Shown: positions 1 through 6,578, counted from the first letter of the stretch. The stretch is 7,881 nucleotides of DNA from CAJQGY01 sp964417685 (GCA_964417685.1 CAYQIT010000030.1:1-7881), one strand, 5' to 3'. Made by a program: numbers and translations. Notes: generated by a model from the letters alone, not told the origin.

Positions 1-569
1 CCGTATGCATGATCACCCTCAACATGAATTGAAGCTGATTTTATGCCTGCAACCTCTCCATGTGAAATTTCTGTTATAGAAATATTAAAATCTCTACTTT
101 CAGCCCATTTTGAATACATTCTTAAAAGCATTTCAGCCCAATCTTGAGCCTCAGTTCCTCCGGAGCCCGATTGAATATCAATAAATGCAGAGGAAGGATC
201 CATTTTATTCGTAAACATTCTTCTAAACTCTAAATCAACAACTCCTTTTTCTATTCCAGGATAATCCTGAATAATTTCGTTAATTGTATTAACATCAGAT
301 TCCTCAGAGGCTATGTCTAGCAAAACTAAGCTATCAGAGACTTTTTCTCTTATGGACATGAAATTTGTTATAGATTTTTCTAGTTGTGATTTTTCCTTAT
401 TAAGCTTATGAGAAAGATCTAAATCAGACCATACTTCCTCTTTGGTAAGATCTTCATCAATTTCTTTAAGCTTGGATTTTTTTTTTGCTAAATCAAATGG
501 GCCGCTGGCAATAGATTCCAATCTCGCATCTAAGTCATTTAAAGAAGAATTTAGTTCTGTATGATCCAC
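1..569 (-). CDS. prfB: Peptide chain release factor 2 (RF2), N-terminal half; gene runs off the left edge
   Basis: RF2 releases the finished peptide at UAA and UGA stop codons in the ribosomal A site. My translation of the minus strand from GTG at 569-567 gives 189 complete codons without a stop. The RF2-type signature LEFRRMF is at residues 113-119 and GSGGTEAQDWA at 135-145; RF1 has GGDEA-type sequence here instead. The EVAGIKSA segment is at 172-179. The tripeptide SPF anticodon motif and the catalytic GGQ lie beyond the edge. GTG is chosen because the codon just upstream is the thrC stop TAA in the same frame, and the next in-frame Met is residue 71. Residues 23-26 (GPFD) match E. coli RF2 GYLD at 23-26, so this start also gives the family's normal length. 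Unlike E. coli, the frame is continuous at that point and no in-frame TGA or +1 shift is needed. No Shine-Dalgarno is seen, so translation is probably coupled to thrC. Identity is very secure. Confidence 0.97.
   Translation of the reverse strand, partial: MDHTELNSSLNDLDARLESIASGPFDLAKKKSKLKEIDEDLTKEEVWSDLDLSHKLNKEKSQLEKSITNFMSIREKVSDSLVLLDIASEESDVNTINEIIQDYPGIEKGVVDLEFRRMFTNKMDPSSAFIDIQSGSGGTEAQDWAEMLLRMYSKWAESRDFNISITEISHGEVAGIKSASIHVEGDHAY
477..486 (-). repeat. A10 homopolymer run in the prfB coding strand
   Basis: Ten consecutive A residues on the coding strand span the last base of codon 28 (GCA) and lysine codons 29-31 of prfB. It is the longest homopolymer I found in the window. Runs of this length are known to allow polymerase slippage in bacteria. 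Gain of one A would put a TAA in frame after three further codons, and loss of one A would reach a TAG about twenty codons on. Either way the product would be a short truncated peptide. Confidence 0.9.
492..500 (-). other. Position of the RF2 programmed-frameshift site, here without a frameshift
   Basis: Codons 24-26 of prfB read CCA TTT GAT (Pro-Phe-Asp). In E. coli the equivalent codons 24-25 are TAT CTT, followed by TGA C, and the ribosome must slip +1 on CTT to read GAC (Asp26). Here Asp26 is read directly, as if the extra base had been lost. The G-rich internal Shine-Dalgarno-like stimulator is replaced by GCCAGCGGC. What is seen is the in-frame alignment; loss from a frameshifting ancestor is inference. 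Confidence 0.85.
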
Positions 570-1955
570 TTAATTATTATCAATTATATATTTGAATATA
601 TCATCTTTTGATGCAGGCAAAGTTACATATCTTTCTTCTTTATTTAAAGCTTGGGAGAGTTGTTTTGGTATATGGTTAAGCTTTAGACCTGCTTGTTCAA
701 TTGATTTAGGGAATTTTGCAGGATGGGCAGTGGACAAGATCAGGGTCTCGCCATCTAATACTTCTTTTAAAGACTCTACTGAATGTGAAGCAATAGCTGT
801 ATGTGGATCAATCAAGTAATTAAAATCACTATAGATTTTGGACATATTGTTTAGTGTTGAGGTGTCATCAACTGTATAACTCAAGAATAAATCATCGGTT
901 TTCTTCCAAAGATTTCTATCTAATTCAATTGAAGAAGTAGGGAAAGATTTATAAAGAGCTCTGCATAGATCTGAATCTCTATCAGCATAAAAATCATATA
1001 GAAGTCTCTCAAAATTACTAGCAACACTTATATCCATACTGGGTGAGAGGGATTCTAAAAATTCTCTTTTTGAATAATCATTATTTCTAAAAAATCTATC
1101 TAAAATATTATTTTTATTTACAGCTACGATTATTTTATTTAAAGGCATGCCCATTTTGCTGGCTGCATAGCAAGCGAAAACATTGCCAAAATTTCCTGTT
1201 GGAACTGCAAAGTTTAGCTTTTTTGATAGATCATTTGCTTTAAGGCTTGCATAAAAATAGTAACAAATTTGACCGATAATACGAACCCAGTTTATGGAAT
1301 TGACTGCAAGCAAATATTGATCATCTCTTAAAAAACTTCTTTCATTAAATGCATCTTTCACGATGTCCTGACAATCATCAAAGCTTCCATTGACCCTTAT
1401 GGTGAATACATTTTTGCTATCAACTGTTGTCATTTGTTTTCTCTGAATGTCTGACATATTGCCATTTGGCAAAAGAATAAAGCTTTTAATTGAATCAAAT
1501 CTTTTGCATGAATCTATAGCAGCCGACCCAGTATCTCCTGAGGTCGCTCCAAGCACTATTGCGGTTTTTCTATTTTTTTTAAGAGTTTTATCAAAGAAAG
1601 CTGCTGCAAGCTGAAGTCCAAAATCTTTAAATGCAGCCGTAGGCCCATGAAATAATTCAAGAACAGATTGGTGTTTATTTAGCCTATGGATAGGAGCAAA
1701 ATTTTTATCAGAGAAATCATGCCAAGTATTATCCAGTAGGTCTATGACTTCAGATGAACTAAAAGAAGAGGAAGTGTATAAAGGAACAATTTTTTTAGCT
1801 ACATCTATAAAGCTTTTTTGTTTCTTCAATTCATTAAGGTCAACTTGAGGCCATTCGTTTGGCATAAATAAACCACCATCATCAGCCAAGCCTTGCATCA
1901 ATACTTCTTCAAAAGTTTTATTAGCGTCTCCCCCTCTTGTGCTATGAAAAAGCAT
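570..1955 (-). CDS. thrC: Threonine synthase
   Basis: A PLP-dependent enzyme that converts O-phosphohomoserine and water to L-threonine and phosphate, the last step of threonine synthesis, in the cytoplasm. The 461-residue product begins with MLFHSTRGG, the typical start of the long proteobacterial form. It has FHGPTAAFKDF at residues 102-112, with K110 as the expected PLP-binding lysine. Further signatures are GATSGDTGSAA at 135-145, SINWVR at 219-224, the phosphate-cradle PTGNFGN at 251-257, and TAHPAKFP near the C terminus. Length is normal for the family. The ATG lies two bases after the hom stop, with a modest GAGAG element nine bases upstream inside hom. Its TAA stop is followed with no gap by the prfB GTG in the same frame. 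With hom it supplies two of the three steps from aspartate semialdehyde to threonine; homoserine kinase (thrB) is not in the window. Identity is secure. Confidence 0.98.
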   Translation of the reverse strand: MLFHSTRGGDANKTFEEVLMQGLADDGGLFMPNEWPQVDLNELKKQKSFIDVAKKIVPLYTSSSFSSSEVIDLLDNTWHDFSDKNFAPIHRLNKHQSVLELFHGPTAAFKDFGLQLAAAFFDKTLKKNRKTAIVLGATSGDTGSAAIDSCKRFDSIKSFILLPNGNMSDIQRKQMTTVDSKNVFTIRVNGSFDDCQDIVKDAFNERSFLRDDQYLLAVNSINWVRIIGQICYYFYASLKANDLSKKLNFAVPTGNFGNVFACYAASKMGMPLNKIIVAVNKNNILDRFFRNNDYSKREFLESLSPSMDISVASNFERLLYDFYADRDSDLCRALYKSFPTSSIELDRNLWKKTDDLFLSYTVDDTSTLNNMSKIYSDFNYLIDPHTAIASHSVESLKEVLDGETLILSTAHPAKFPKSIEQAGLKLNHIPKQLSQALNKEERYVTLPASKDDIFKYIIDNN

Positions 1956-1957
1956 AA

Positions 1958-3220
1958 TTAAATACTCTCGATTCTTATTGTTCTGAGTTTGTTAACAGAC
2001 TCAAGAGCTAAAATACTTGATTTTACTTTTTCGAGCTTTAACTCATCAAATAAGTCTGTAACAAGAATAATTGGCACTAGATTTTCTTCAAGAGAATCTT
2101 TTTGAACTATTGATTCAATGCCGATATTTTTATCTGCTAACAATGAAGTTATAGACGCCATAACACCTGGGCTGTCTTGAGCCTCAATATAAAAGTAGTA
2201 TTGAAATGAGAAGTTATTAAAATCTTTGATAGGAAGTGTGTTAATTTTCCTAGAAATATCTAGAGCATTATCATTAGAGTTCGCAAAATGAATAATATCT
2301 GATATCAATCCAGATGCTGTGGATTCTTGGCCTGCTCCTGAACCTGCAATGTGAATTGTACCTATTAGATCTGTATCAACTTCAATTCCGTTTCTGACGC
2401 CCTTAAGGTTTGCTAAATATGATGATTTTAGAATTAATGCAGGATGTGCCCTTAACTCAATAGAGTCACTGTTGAGCTTTGAAATTGCAAGATGTTTAAT
2501 TGTATAGCCAAGCATGTCAGCATAAATAAAATCTTGTTTATCAATCTCTGTGATCCCTTCAATAAAAAAATCTTTAGGCGGTAGAGATGTTCCGTATGCA
2601 ATTGATGCTAGTAATCCTATTTTATGAGCAGCATCCAGCCCATCTACATCAAAAGAGGGATCCGGTTCTGCATAACCCTCTTTTTGAGCTAGTTCTAGTG
2701 TTAAATCAAATTCATTACCATCTTCCATGTTTGATAAAATAAAATTAGAAGTTCCATTTAACATGCCTGATATTTTATTAATTTTATTTGGTGCTAATTC
2801 TTCTTGAAGCATTTTTACAATTGGAGTACCCGCACATACTGCTGCTTCAAACAACACCTTTACATTATGATTCTTTGCCTCTTGAAAGATTTCATCTCCA
2901 TGATGAAAGATAACAGCCTTGTTTGCAGTAATAACGTGTTTACCCTGCCTTATAGATTTCAAAATTAGCTCTCTTGCAACATCAACCCCACCAATTAACT
3001 CAATGACAATATCAATATCTTGATTAGGAACATCAAATATATCTCGAAGAATTTTCACTGAGCCAGGATTACATTTTGGGTTGTCTCTTCTGGCACCAAT
3101 ACAATCAATGTCTATTTTAACTCCAGCAGCTTCAATTATAGTTTTGTTCTCAGCTATTGCTTTAAACATACCGGTGGCAACATTACCCCAACCGCATATT
3201 CCAACTCTTACAACTCTCAT
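1958..3220 (-). CDS. hom: Homoserine dehydrogenase, monofunctional, with C-terminal ACT domain
   Basis: Reduces L-aspartate 4-semialdehyde to L-homoserine with NAD(P)H, at the branch to threonine and methionine. The 420-residue protein has an N-terminal Rossmann segment, VGICGWGNVATG at 6-17, then VIELIGG at 72-78 and ITANKA at 97-102. The catalytic domain shows LNGTSNFIL at 154-162 and the EPDP...GLDAAHK block. In that block E185, D196 and K200 correspond by motif to the catalytic Glu, Asp and Lys known in yeast homoserine dehydrogenase. A GSGAGQESTA motif is at 293-302. Residues from about 342 form an ACT domain (DSPGVMASITSLLADKNIGIES), which usually senses threonine, so feedback inhibition is likely. 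There is no fused aspartokinase, unlike E. coli ThrA. The ATG directly follows the TAA of the aminotransferase gene in the same frame, with AGGA six bases upstream. Length and order (hom then thrC) fit pseudomonad-type Hom. Confidence 0.98.
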   Translation of the reverse strand: MRVVRVGICGWGNVATGMFKAIAENKTIIEAAGVKIDIDCIGARRDNPKCNPGSVKILRDIFDVPNQDIDIVIELIGGVDVARELILKSIRQGKHVITANKAVIFHHGDEIFQEAKNHNVKVLFEAAVCAGTPIVKMLQEELAPNKINKISGMLNGTSNFILSNMEDGNEFDLTLELAQKEGYAEPDPSFDVDGLDAAHKIGLLASIAYGTSLPPKDFFIEGITEIDKQDFIYADMLGYTIKHLAISKLNSDSIELRAHPALILKSSYLANLKGVRNGIEVDTDLIGTIHIAGSGAGQESTASGLISDIIHFANSNDNALDISRKINTLPIKDFNNFSFQYYFYIEAQDSPGVMASITSLLADKNIGIESIVQKDSLEENLVPIILVTDLFDELKLEKVKSSILALESVNKLRTIRIESI

Positions 3221-4402
3221 TTATTTTCCTAAAATATTTTTAATACCACGTATTGCTTGCCTAATTCTTTGTTCATTTTCAATTAATGAAAATCTTACAT
3301 ATTTATCACCATCTATACCAAACCCCGCACCAGGTGAAACAGCTACTTTTGACTGTGATATAAGCATCTTACTAAATTCTAATGATCCCAGATTCTCATA
3401 TTGTTCTGGGATTCTAGCCCATACAAACATTGTTGCAAGAGGTTTTTCAATGGGCCAACCTATTCTATTAAGACCATCACACAATTCATTTCTTCTAGAT
3501 TTATACATTTGACATATCTCATCAACTTGAATATCACAATCATTTAAAGCTTTAATTGCTGCAACTTGAATTGGGGTGAAAGTACCATAATCTAAATAGG
3601 ACTTAATTTTTTTTAGCGCTTCTATTAAATCTCTATTCCCGCAACAGAACCCCACCCTCCATCCAGGCATGTTATAGGATTTTGACAGGGTAAAAAATTC
3701 AACTGCAATTTCTTTTGCGCCCTCAATTTCTAAAATTGAAGGTGCTTTATAACCATCAAAAGCTATATCTGAGTATGCAAGATCATGAATTATCCAAATA
3801 TCATATTTTTTTCCTATCTCAACAATTCTTTTGAAGAAACTAAGATCTGCAACTTGAGTAGTAGGATTTGATGGAAAGTTAAGAATAATCATCTTAGGTT
3901 TTTTCACAGAACTTAAGATTGATGTTTCAATATCATTTGCAAAATCTTCTAGATTATTTTTTAAAGGAACTGATTTAAGTTTTGCGCCAGCAATTACAAC
4001 TCCATAGGAGTGAATGGGGTATGTTGGTGATTGGACTATGACTGAGTCATCAGATGACAATGTTGCTAAAGATAAGTGAGCTATGCCTTCTTTAGAGCCC
4101 ATGCAAGTCACAATTTCATTTTCATGATCAAGAATGACTCCATGCTTTCTTGAGTACCAGTTAGCAATTGCCAATCGTAATTTTGGAATTCCTGCTGATT
4201 GTGAATATCTGTGTGTCAGAGGATTTTTTACTGTTTCGATAAGCTTATCAACGACTGCATGAGGTGAAGGTTGATCTGGATTTCCCATACCAAGATCTAT
4301 AATATCCTCTCCATTAGACCTAGCCTTGCTTTTAAGTTCATTTATTTGAGAGAATATATATGGAGGTAATTTATCTGCATTATCAAACTTATAATCAGGC
4401 AT
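3221..4402 (-). CDS. alaC: AlaC-type class I/II aminotransferase (probable alanine or related transaminase)
   Basis: A PLP-dependent fold-type I aminotransferase, most like E. coli AlaC (YfdZ), which makes alanine from pyruvate and glutamate; the substrate here is inferred from family only. The 393-residue protein shows DIIDLGMGNPD at 33-43, MGSKEG at 101-106 and PTYPIH at 126-131. It also has NFPSNPT at 175-181 with N179, and HDLAY at 206-210 with D207 and Y210. The Schiff-base lysine is K241 in TLSKSYNMPGWRVGF. The carboxylate-binding arginine is R370 in YVRFSLIEN. Length matches AlaC. The start has a strong AAGGAG at 4408-4413 and lies two bases after the dsbC stop. Its stop abuts hom. An aminotransferase of this type directly before hom-thrC is, as I recall, also found in betaproteobacteria and some gammaproteobacteria, so the pairing may be functional. 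Possible alternatives are aspartate or broader-specificity activity. Family secure, exact substrate less so. Confidence 0.9.
   Translation of the reverse strand: MPDYKFDNADKLPPYIFSQINELKSKARSNGEDIIDLGMGNPDQPSPHAVVDKLIETVKNPLTHRYSQSAGIPKLRLAIANWYSRKHGVILDHENEIVTCMGSKEGIAHLSLATLSSDDSVIVQSPTYPIHSYGVVIAGAKLKSVPLKNNLEDFANDIETSILSSVKKPKMIILNFPSNPTTQVADLSFFKRIVEIGKKYDIWIIHDLAYSDIAFDGYKAPSILEIEGAKEIAVEFFTLSKSYNMPGWRVGFCCGNRDLIEALKKIKSYLDYGTFTPIQVAAIKALNDCDIQVDEICQMYKSRRNELCDGLNRIGWPIEKPLATMFVWARIPEQYENLGSLEFSKMLISQSKVAVSPGAGFGIDGDKYVRFSLIENEQRIRQAIRGIKNILGK
3227..3230 (-). promoter_or_regulatory. Ribosome binding site for hom (AGGA)
   Basis: AGGA on the coding strand, six bases before the hom ATG. 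It is formed by the last codons of the upstream aminotransferase gene (GGA AAA TAA), so hom ribosomes load on sequence that is still being translated. This supports the ATG at 3220 as the start. Confidence 0.65.
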
Positions 4403-4404
4403 GG

Positions 4405-5115
4405 TTACTCCTTAATTCTTTTTAACAAGTCTTCAGGTGGAACATAGCCCTTTATGTGAGAACCTGTTTGAGTAAATATTGCTGGAGTGCCTGTAACTCC
4501 AAGCAATTGTCCTAGATTGTAATGTTTTGATACAGGTTGTTTTGTGCAAAAAATTGTTTCTACTGACTCTGAGGACTTTGTTGAAGATAATGCGGAATTT
4601 CTATCTTCGCTACACCATACACTTACCATTTTATTGTAGGTTTCACCATCTATGCCTGATCTAGGAAAAGCTGCATATTTTACTGAAATTCCTAAATTGT
4701 TATATTCAGAAATCTGGCTATGAAATTTTTTACAAAAGCCGCAATCAACATCAGTAAAAACATAAACAAAGTATTCTTCATTTAAAGATTTAAATTCTAT
4801 GAAATCATTATTTGGTAATCCCGACAGAATTTCTTTTCTTTTATCATCAACATCTATCTGGCTTAAATTTTTTACATTGCCGTCATCTATTTTGTATAGA
4901 TCTCCATAGATAAAATAATCACCACTTTTGGAAACATATAGCGGCTGCAAATCACCAAAATAAACTTTATATAGCCCATCAATTACAGATTCTTCAATAG
5001 ATTCAATCTCTGCATTTTGCGGAAGAACGCTTAAAAGCTTTTCTTCAATATTCTCAGCTAGAGATATAGATACATAGAAAATTGTTATTAACAATAACGA
5101 AGTATTGAATTTCAT
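4405..5115 (-). CDS. dsbC: Thiol:disulfide interchange protein DsbC (periplasmic disulfide isomerase)
   Basis: DsbC reshuffles wrong disulfides in periplasmic proteins and is kept reduced by DsbD, which is not in the window. The 236 residues begin with a signal peptide: K2, then a hydrophobic stretch at about 7-20, with likely cleavage after SLA at residue 20. Residues about 21-80 resemble the DsbC dimerization domain. The thioredoxin-like domain follows, with the redox motif CGFC at C125-C128 (E. coli has CGYC). The cis-proline is P211 in GTPAIF, and C168 and C190 match the second, structural disulfide of E. coli DsbC. Total length equals the E. coli precursor. The ATG lies one base after the xerD stop with AAGAGG at 5121-5126. 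Placement after xerD is the classic gammaproteobacterial order. The isomerase-type paralogue DsbG is an alternative, but context and length favour DsbC. Confidence 0.96.
   Translation of the reverse strand: MKFNTSLLLITIFYVSISLAENIEEKLLSVLPQNAEIESIEESVIDGLYKVYFGDLQPLYVSKSGDYFIYGDLYKIDDGNVKNLSQIDVDDKRKEILSGLPNNDFIEFKSLNEEYFVYVFTDVDCGFCKKFHSQISEYNNLGISVKYAAFPRSGIDGETYNKMVSVWCSEDRNSALSSTKSSESVETIFCTKQPVSKHYNLGQLLGVTGTPAIFTQTGSHIKGYVPPEDLLKRIKE
4408..4413 (-). promoter_or_regulatory. Strong ribosome binding site for the aminotransferase gene (AAGGAG)
   Basis: AAGGAG on the coding strand, five bases before the ATG at 4402 and overlapping the final codons of dsbC. It is the best Shine-Dalgarno match in the window. 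This suggests the aminotransferase is initiated efficiently in its own right rather than only by coupling. Confidence 0.8.
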
Positions 5116-5116
5116 T

Positions 5117-6007
5117 TTAGCCTCTTGGGTGATGTTTTTTTAATACATCACTTAATCTTTGTTTTGCGATATGAGTATATATTTGAGTCGTTGATAAGTC
5201 ACTATGTCCTAGTAACATTTGAACAGATCTTAAATCTGCTCCTCTATTAAGTATATGTGTAGCAAAAGCATGTCTTAATGTATGTGGTGAAATTTCAATA
5301 CTTAATCCGCATCTACTCAAATAAAACTTTACTCTATTCCAAAAACTAATACGCGTTATACCCGTTCCCCTATTACTTAAAAAAATTTCTTTTGTAATAC
5401 TCTTTTCACGTGAAGCAAGATAATTATTTAAAGCAATGAATGCTTTTTCTCCAAATGGAACAAGTCGCTCTTTTGAGCCTTTGCCAATTACCCTGATAAC
5501 TCTTCTATTAAAATCAATATCATTAAGTTTAATATTCACCAACTCTGAAACTCTCACGCCAGTAGCATACAAAAGCTCCATCATTGCTTTATCTCTTAAC
5601 TCAATATTGCTAGAGGCATTTATTGAATTTAAAAGAGTTTCAACCTCTTTCTCAGAAATAGACTTTGGAAGATTTTTTTCTTGTTTGGGGACAATAATAT
5701 CCTCGGTAGGGATGGTATCAATCAGTTTCTGCTTTTTAAGATAGACATAAAATGCCTTAATGGATGAAATTTTTCTATTAATGGTTGTGCTTTTAAAACC
5801 AAGTTGAAATAAATGTTTAATAAATAATTCAATGTCTTCTGATTTCGTATTTTTAAATGAAGAATCGCAATTACCAGATAGCCATTTTAAAAAAATAGAT
5901 AGGTCGGATTGGTAGGATTTTACTGTATTTGGAGATAGCCCTTTTTCAATATGTAAGAAATCTAAAAAGGATCTTAATGCTTGATCCTTTAGAAGATTCT
6001 TATTCAT
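5117..6007 (-). CDS. xerD: Tyrosine recombinase XerD
   Basis: XerD works with XerC at the dif site to resolve chromosome dimers at cell division, under FtsK control. The 296-residue protein has an N-terminal SAM-like core-binding domain at about 6-91, including the GLSPNTVKSYQSDL segment at 23-36. The C-terminal catalytic domain follows at about 112-285. The active-site set is complete: R152 (in GVRVSEL), K176 (in GKGSKER), H242 and R245 (in HTLRHAFATH), H268 (in LGHSDLSTTQIYTHI) and nucleophile Y277. Length is close to that of E. coli XerD. Position between rplS and dsbC supports XerD rather than XerC or a phage integrase, and nothing suggests mobility: no attachment-site repeats or cargo are present. 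The ATG is four bases after the rplS stop, with no clear Shine-Dalgarno, so it is probably made by coupling at a much lower level than L19. Confidence 0.95.
   Translation of the reverse strand: MNKNLLKDQALRSFLDFLHIEKGLSPNTVKSYQSDLSIFLKWLSGNCDSSFKNTKSEDIELFIKHLFQLGFKSTTINRKISSIKAFYVYLKKQKLIDTIPTEDIIVPKQEKNLPKSISEKEVETLLNSINASSNIELRDKAMMELLYATGVRVSELVNIKLNDIDFNRRVIRVIGKGSKERLVPFGEKAFIALNNYLASREKSITKEIFLSNRGTGITRISFWNRVKFYLSRCGLSIEISPHTLRHAFATHILNRGADLRSVQMLLGHSDLSTTQIYTHIAKQRLSDVLKKHHPRG
5121..5126 (-). promoter_or_regulatory. Ribosome binding site for dsbC (AAGAGG)
   Basis: AAGAGG on the coding strand, five bases upstream of the dsbC ATG and lying within the last codons of xerD (CCA AGA GGC TAA). 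It fixes the dsbC start at the first residue of a good signal peptide and implies coupling to xerD translation. Confidence 0.7.
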
Positions 6008-6011
6008 TGAG

Positions 6012-6557
6012 CTAGTCTAATCTTTCTTTGATTCTTGCAGATTTACCTGATCTATCTCTTAGGTAGAATAGTTTAGCCTGTCTGACATCTCCTTTTCTTT
6101 TAACTTTGATAGAATCAATTATAGGACTATGAGTCTGAAAGGTTCTCTCAACACCGATGCCGCTTGAAATTTTTCTCACGATAAAAGATGAATTAAGGCC
6201 CCCTTTCTTAACACCCATAACAACACCCTCAAAGGCTTGGAGTCTTGTTCTTTGTCCTTCTTTTACTTTAACGGATACCACTACAGTATCTCCCGGCCTA
6301 AAAGAAGGTATATCTGTCTTGAGTTGCTTGGATTCAAACTGTTGAACAATTTCAGATGGAGATTTTTCTTCTAATGATATGGTTGACACTGCTGAATCGT
6401 CCTCAGCTAAAGTCTCTTGATTGCTTTCCTCAGACTCAACATCACTCGCAGTCTCGATAGACTGATCTTCATTAGTTTCAACAGGAGCATCTGTTTCTAC
6501 ATCATCAACATTTGCTGTTTCTTCGTTAGTTATAGTTTCTTTATCTGATTCTGTCAT
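6012..6557 (-). CDS. rplS: Large-subunit ribosomal protein L19 (bL19) with a long acidic N-terminal extension
   Basis: L19 sits at the 30S-50S interface and contributes to intersubunit bridges. Residues 67-181 align throughout with the 115-residue E. coli L19: IPSFRPGDTV at 83-92, LQAFEGVV, VRKISSGIGVERTFQTHSP and the C-terminal SGKSARIKERLD. Residues 1-66 are additional. They form a Ser/Thr-rich acidic stretch with 23 Asp/Glu and only two Lys among the first 65 residues, probably disordered. The ATG at 6557 has a partial Shine-Dalgarno (AGGCGGA, 6564-6570) and follows trmD by 21 bases, the largest gap in the window. An in-frame GTG at residue 57 (6387-6389), with GAGGA ten bases upstream, could give a 125-residue form nearer the usual length. 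I prefer the ATG because the whole region is open and the extension has protein-like composition. Core identity is certain; the N terminus is less so. Confidence 0.95.
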   Translation of the reverse strand: MTESDKETITNEETANVDDVETDAPVETNEDQSIETASDVESEESNQETLAEDDSAVSTISLEEKSPSEIVQQFESKQLKTDIPSFRPGDTVVVSVKVKEGQRTRLQAFEGVVMGVKKGGLNSSFIVRKISSGIGVERTFQTHSPIIDSIKVKRKGDVRQAKLFYLRDRSGKSARIKERLD

Positions 6558-6563
6558 TTTTAA

Positions 6564-6570
6564 TCCGCCT
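6564..6570 (-). promoter_or_regulatory. Partial ribosome binding site for rplS in the trmD-rplS gap (AGGCGGA)
   Basis: AGGCGGA on the coding strand, ending six bases before the ATG at 6557. It lies in the only gap in the window large enough to hold an independent initiation site outside a coding region. This fits the need to make L19 at a higher rate than TrmD from the same message. It supports the long form of L19. Confidence 0.5.
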
Positions 6571-6578
6571 AAAAAGTG

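Noticed and set aside
586..601. Inverted repeat ATATAT-TTGA-ATATAT near the end of thrC, as a possible hairpin before prfB
   Set aside because: A six-pair all-A/T stem is weak, lies inside coding codons and is expected by chance in DNA this AT-rich. It has no U tract placed like a terminator.
592..819. Plus-strand open frame of 75 codons opposite thrC
   Set aside because: It lies wholly antisense to strongly conserved threonine synthase sequence, has no family resemblance or clear ribosome site, and is explained as a shadow frame.
3081..3512. Plus-strand open frame of 143 codons across the hom and aminotransferase junction
   Set aside because: Although long and somewhat hydrophobic, it is antisense to the Rossmann start of Hom and the C terminus of the aminotransferase, both fully conserved. 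The hydrophobic look is the usual mirror of the sense codons.
5436..5744. Plus-strand open frame of 102 codons opposite xerD
   Set aside because: Antisense to the XerD catalytic domain; Ser/Leu/Ile-rich composition typical of a reverse-strand shadow.
5117..6007. xerD-like gene as a phage or island integrase
   Set aside because: Its position between rplS and dsbC, its normal XerD length and motifs, and the lack of direct repeats or cargo genes indicate the housekeeping recombinase.
6157..6345. Plus-strand open frame of 62 codons opposite rplS
   Set aside because: Antisense to the conserved L19 core; no independent support.
6558..6578. trmD-rplS gap as a promoter or terminator
   Set aside because: Twenty-one bases are too few for both promoter elements. 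I see no inverted repeat, only a partial Shine-Dalgarno for rplS.
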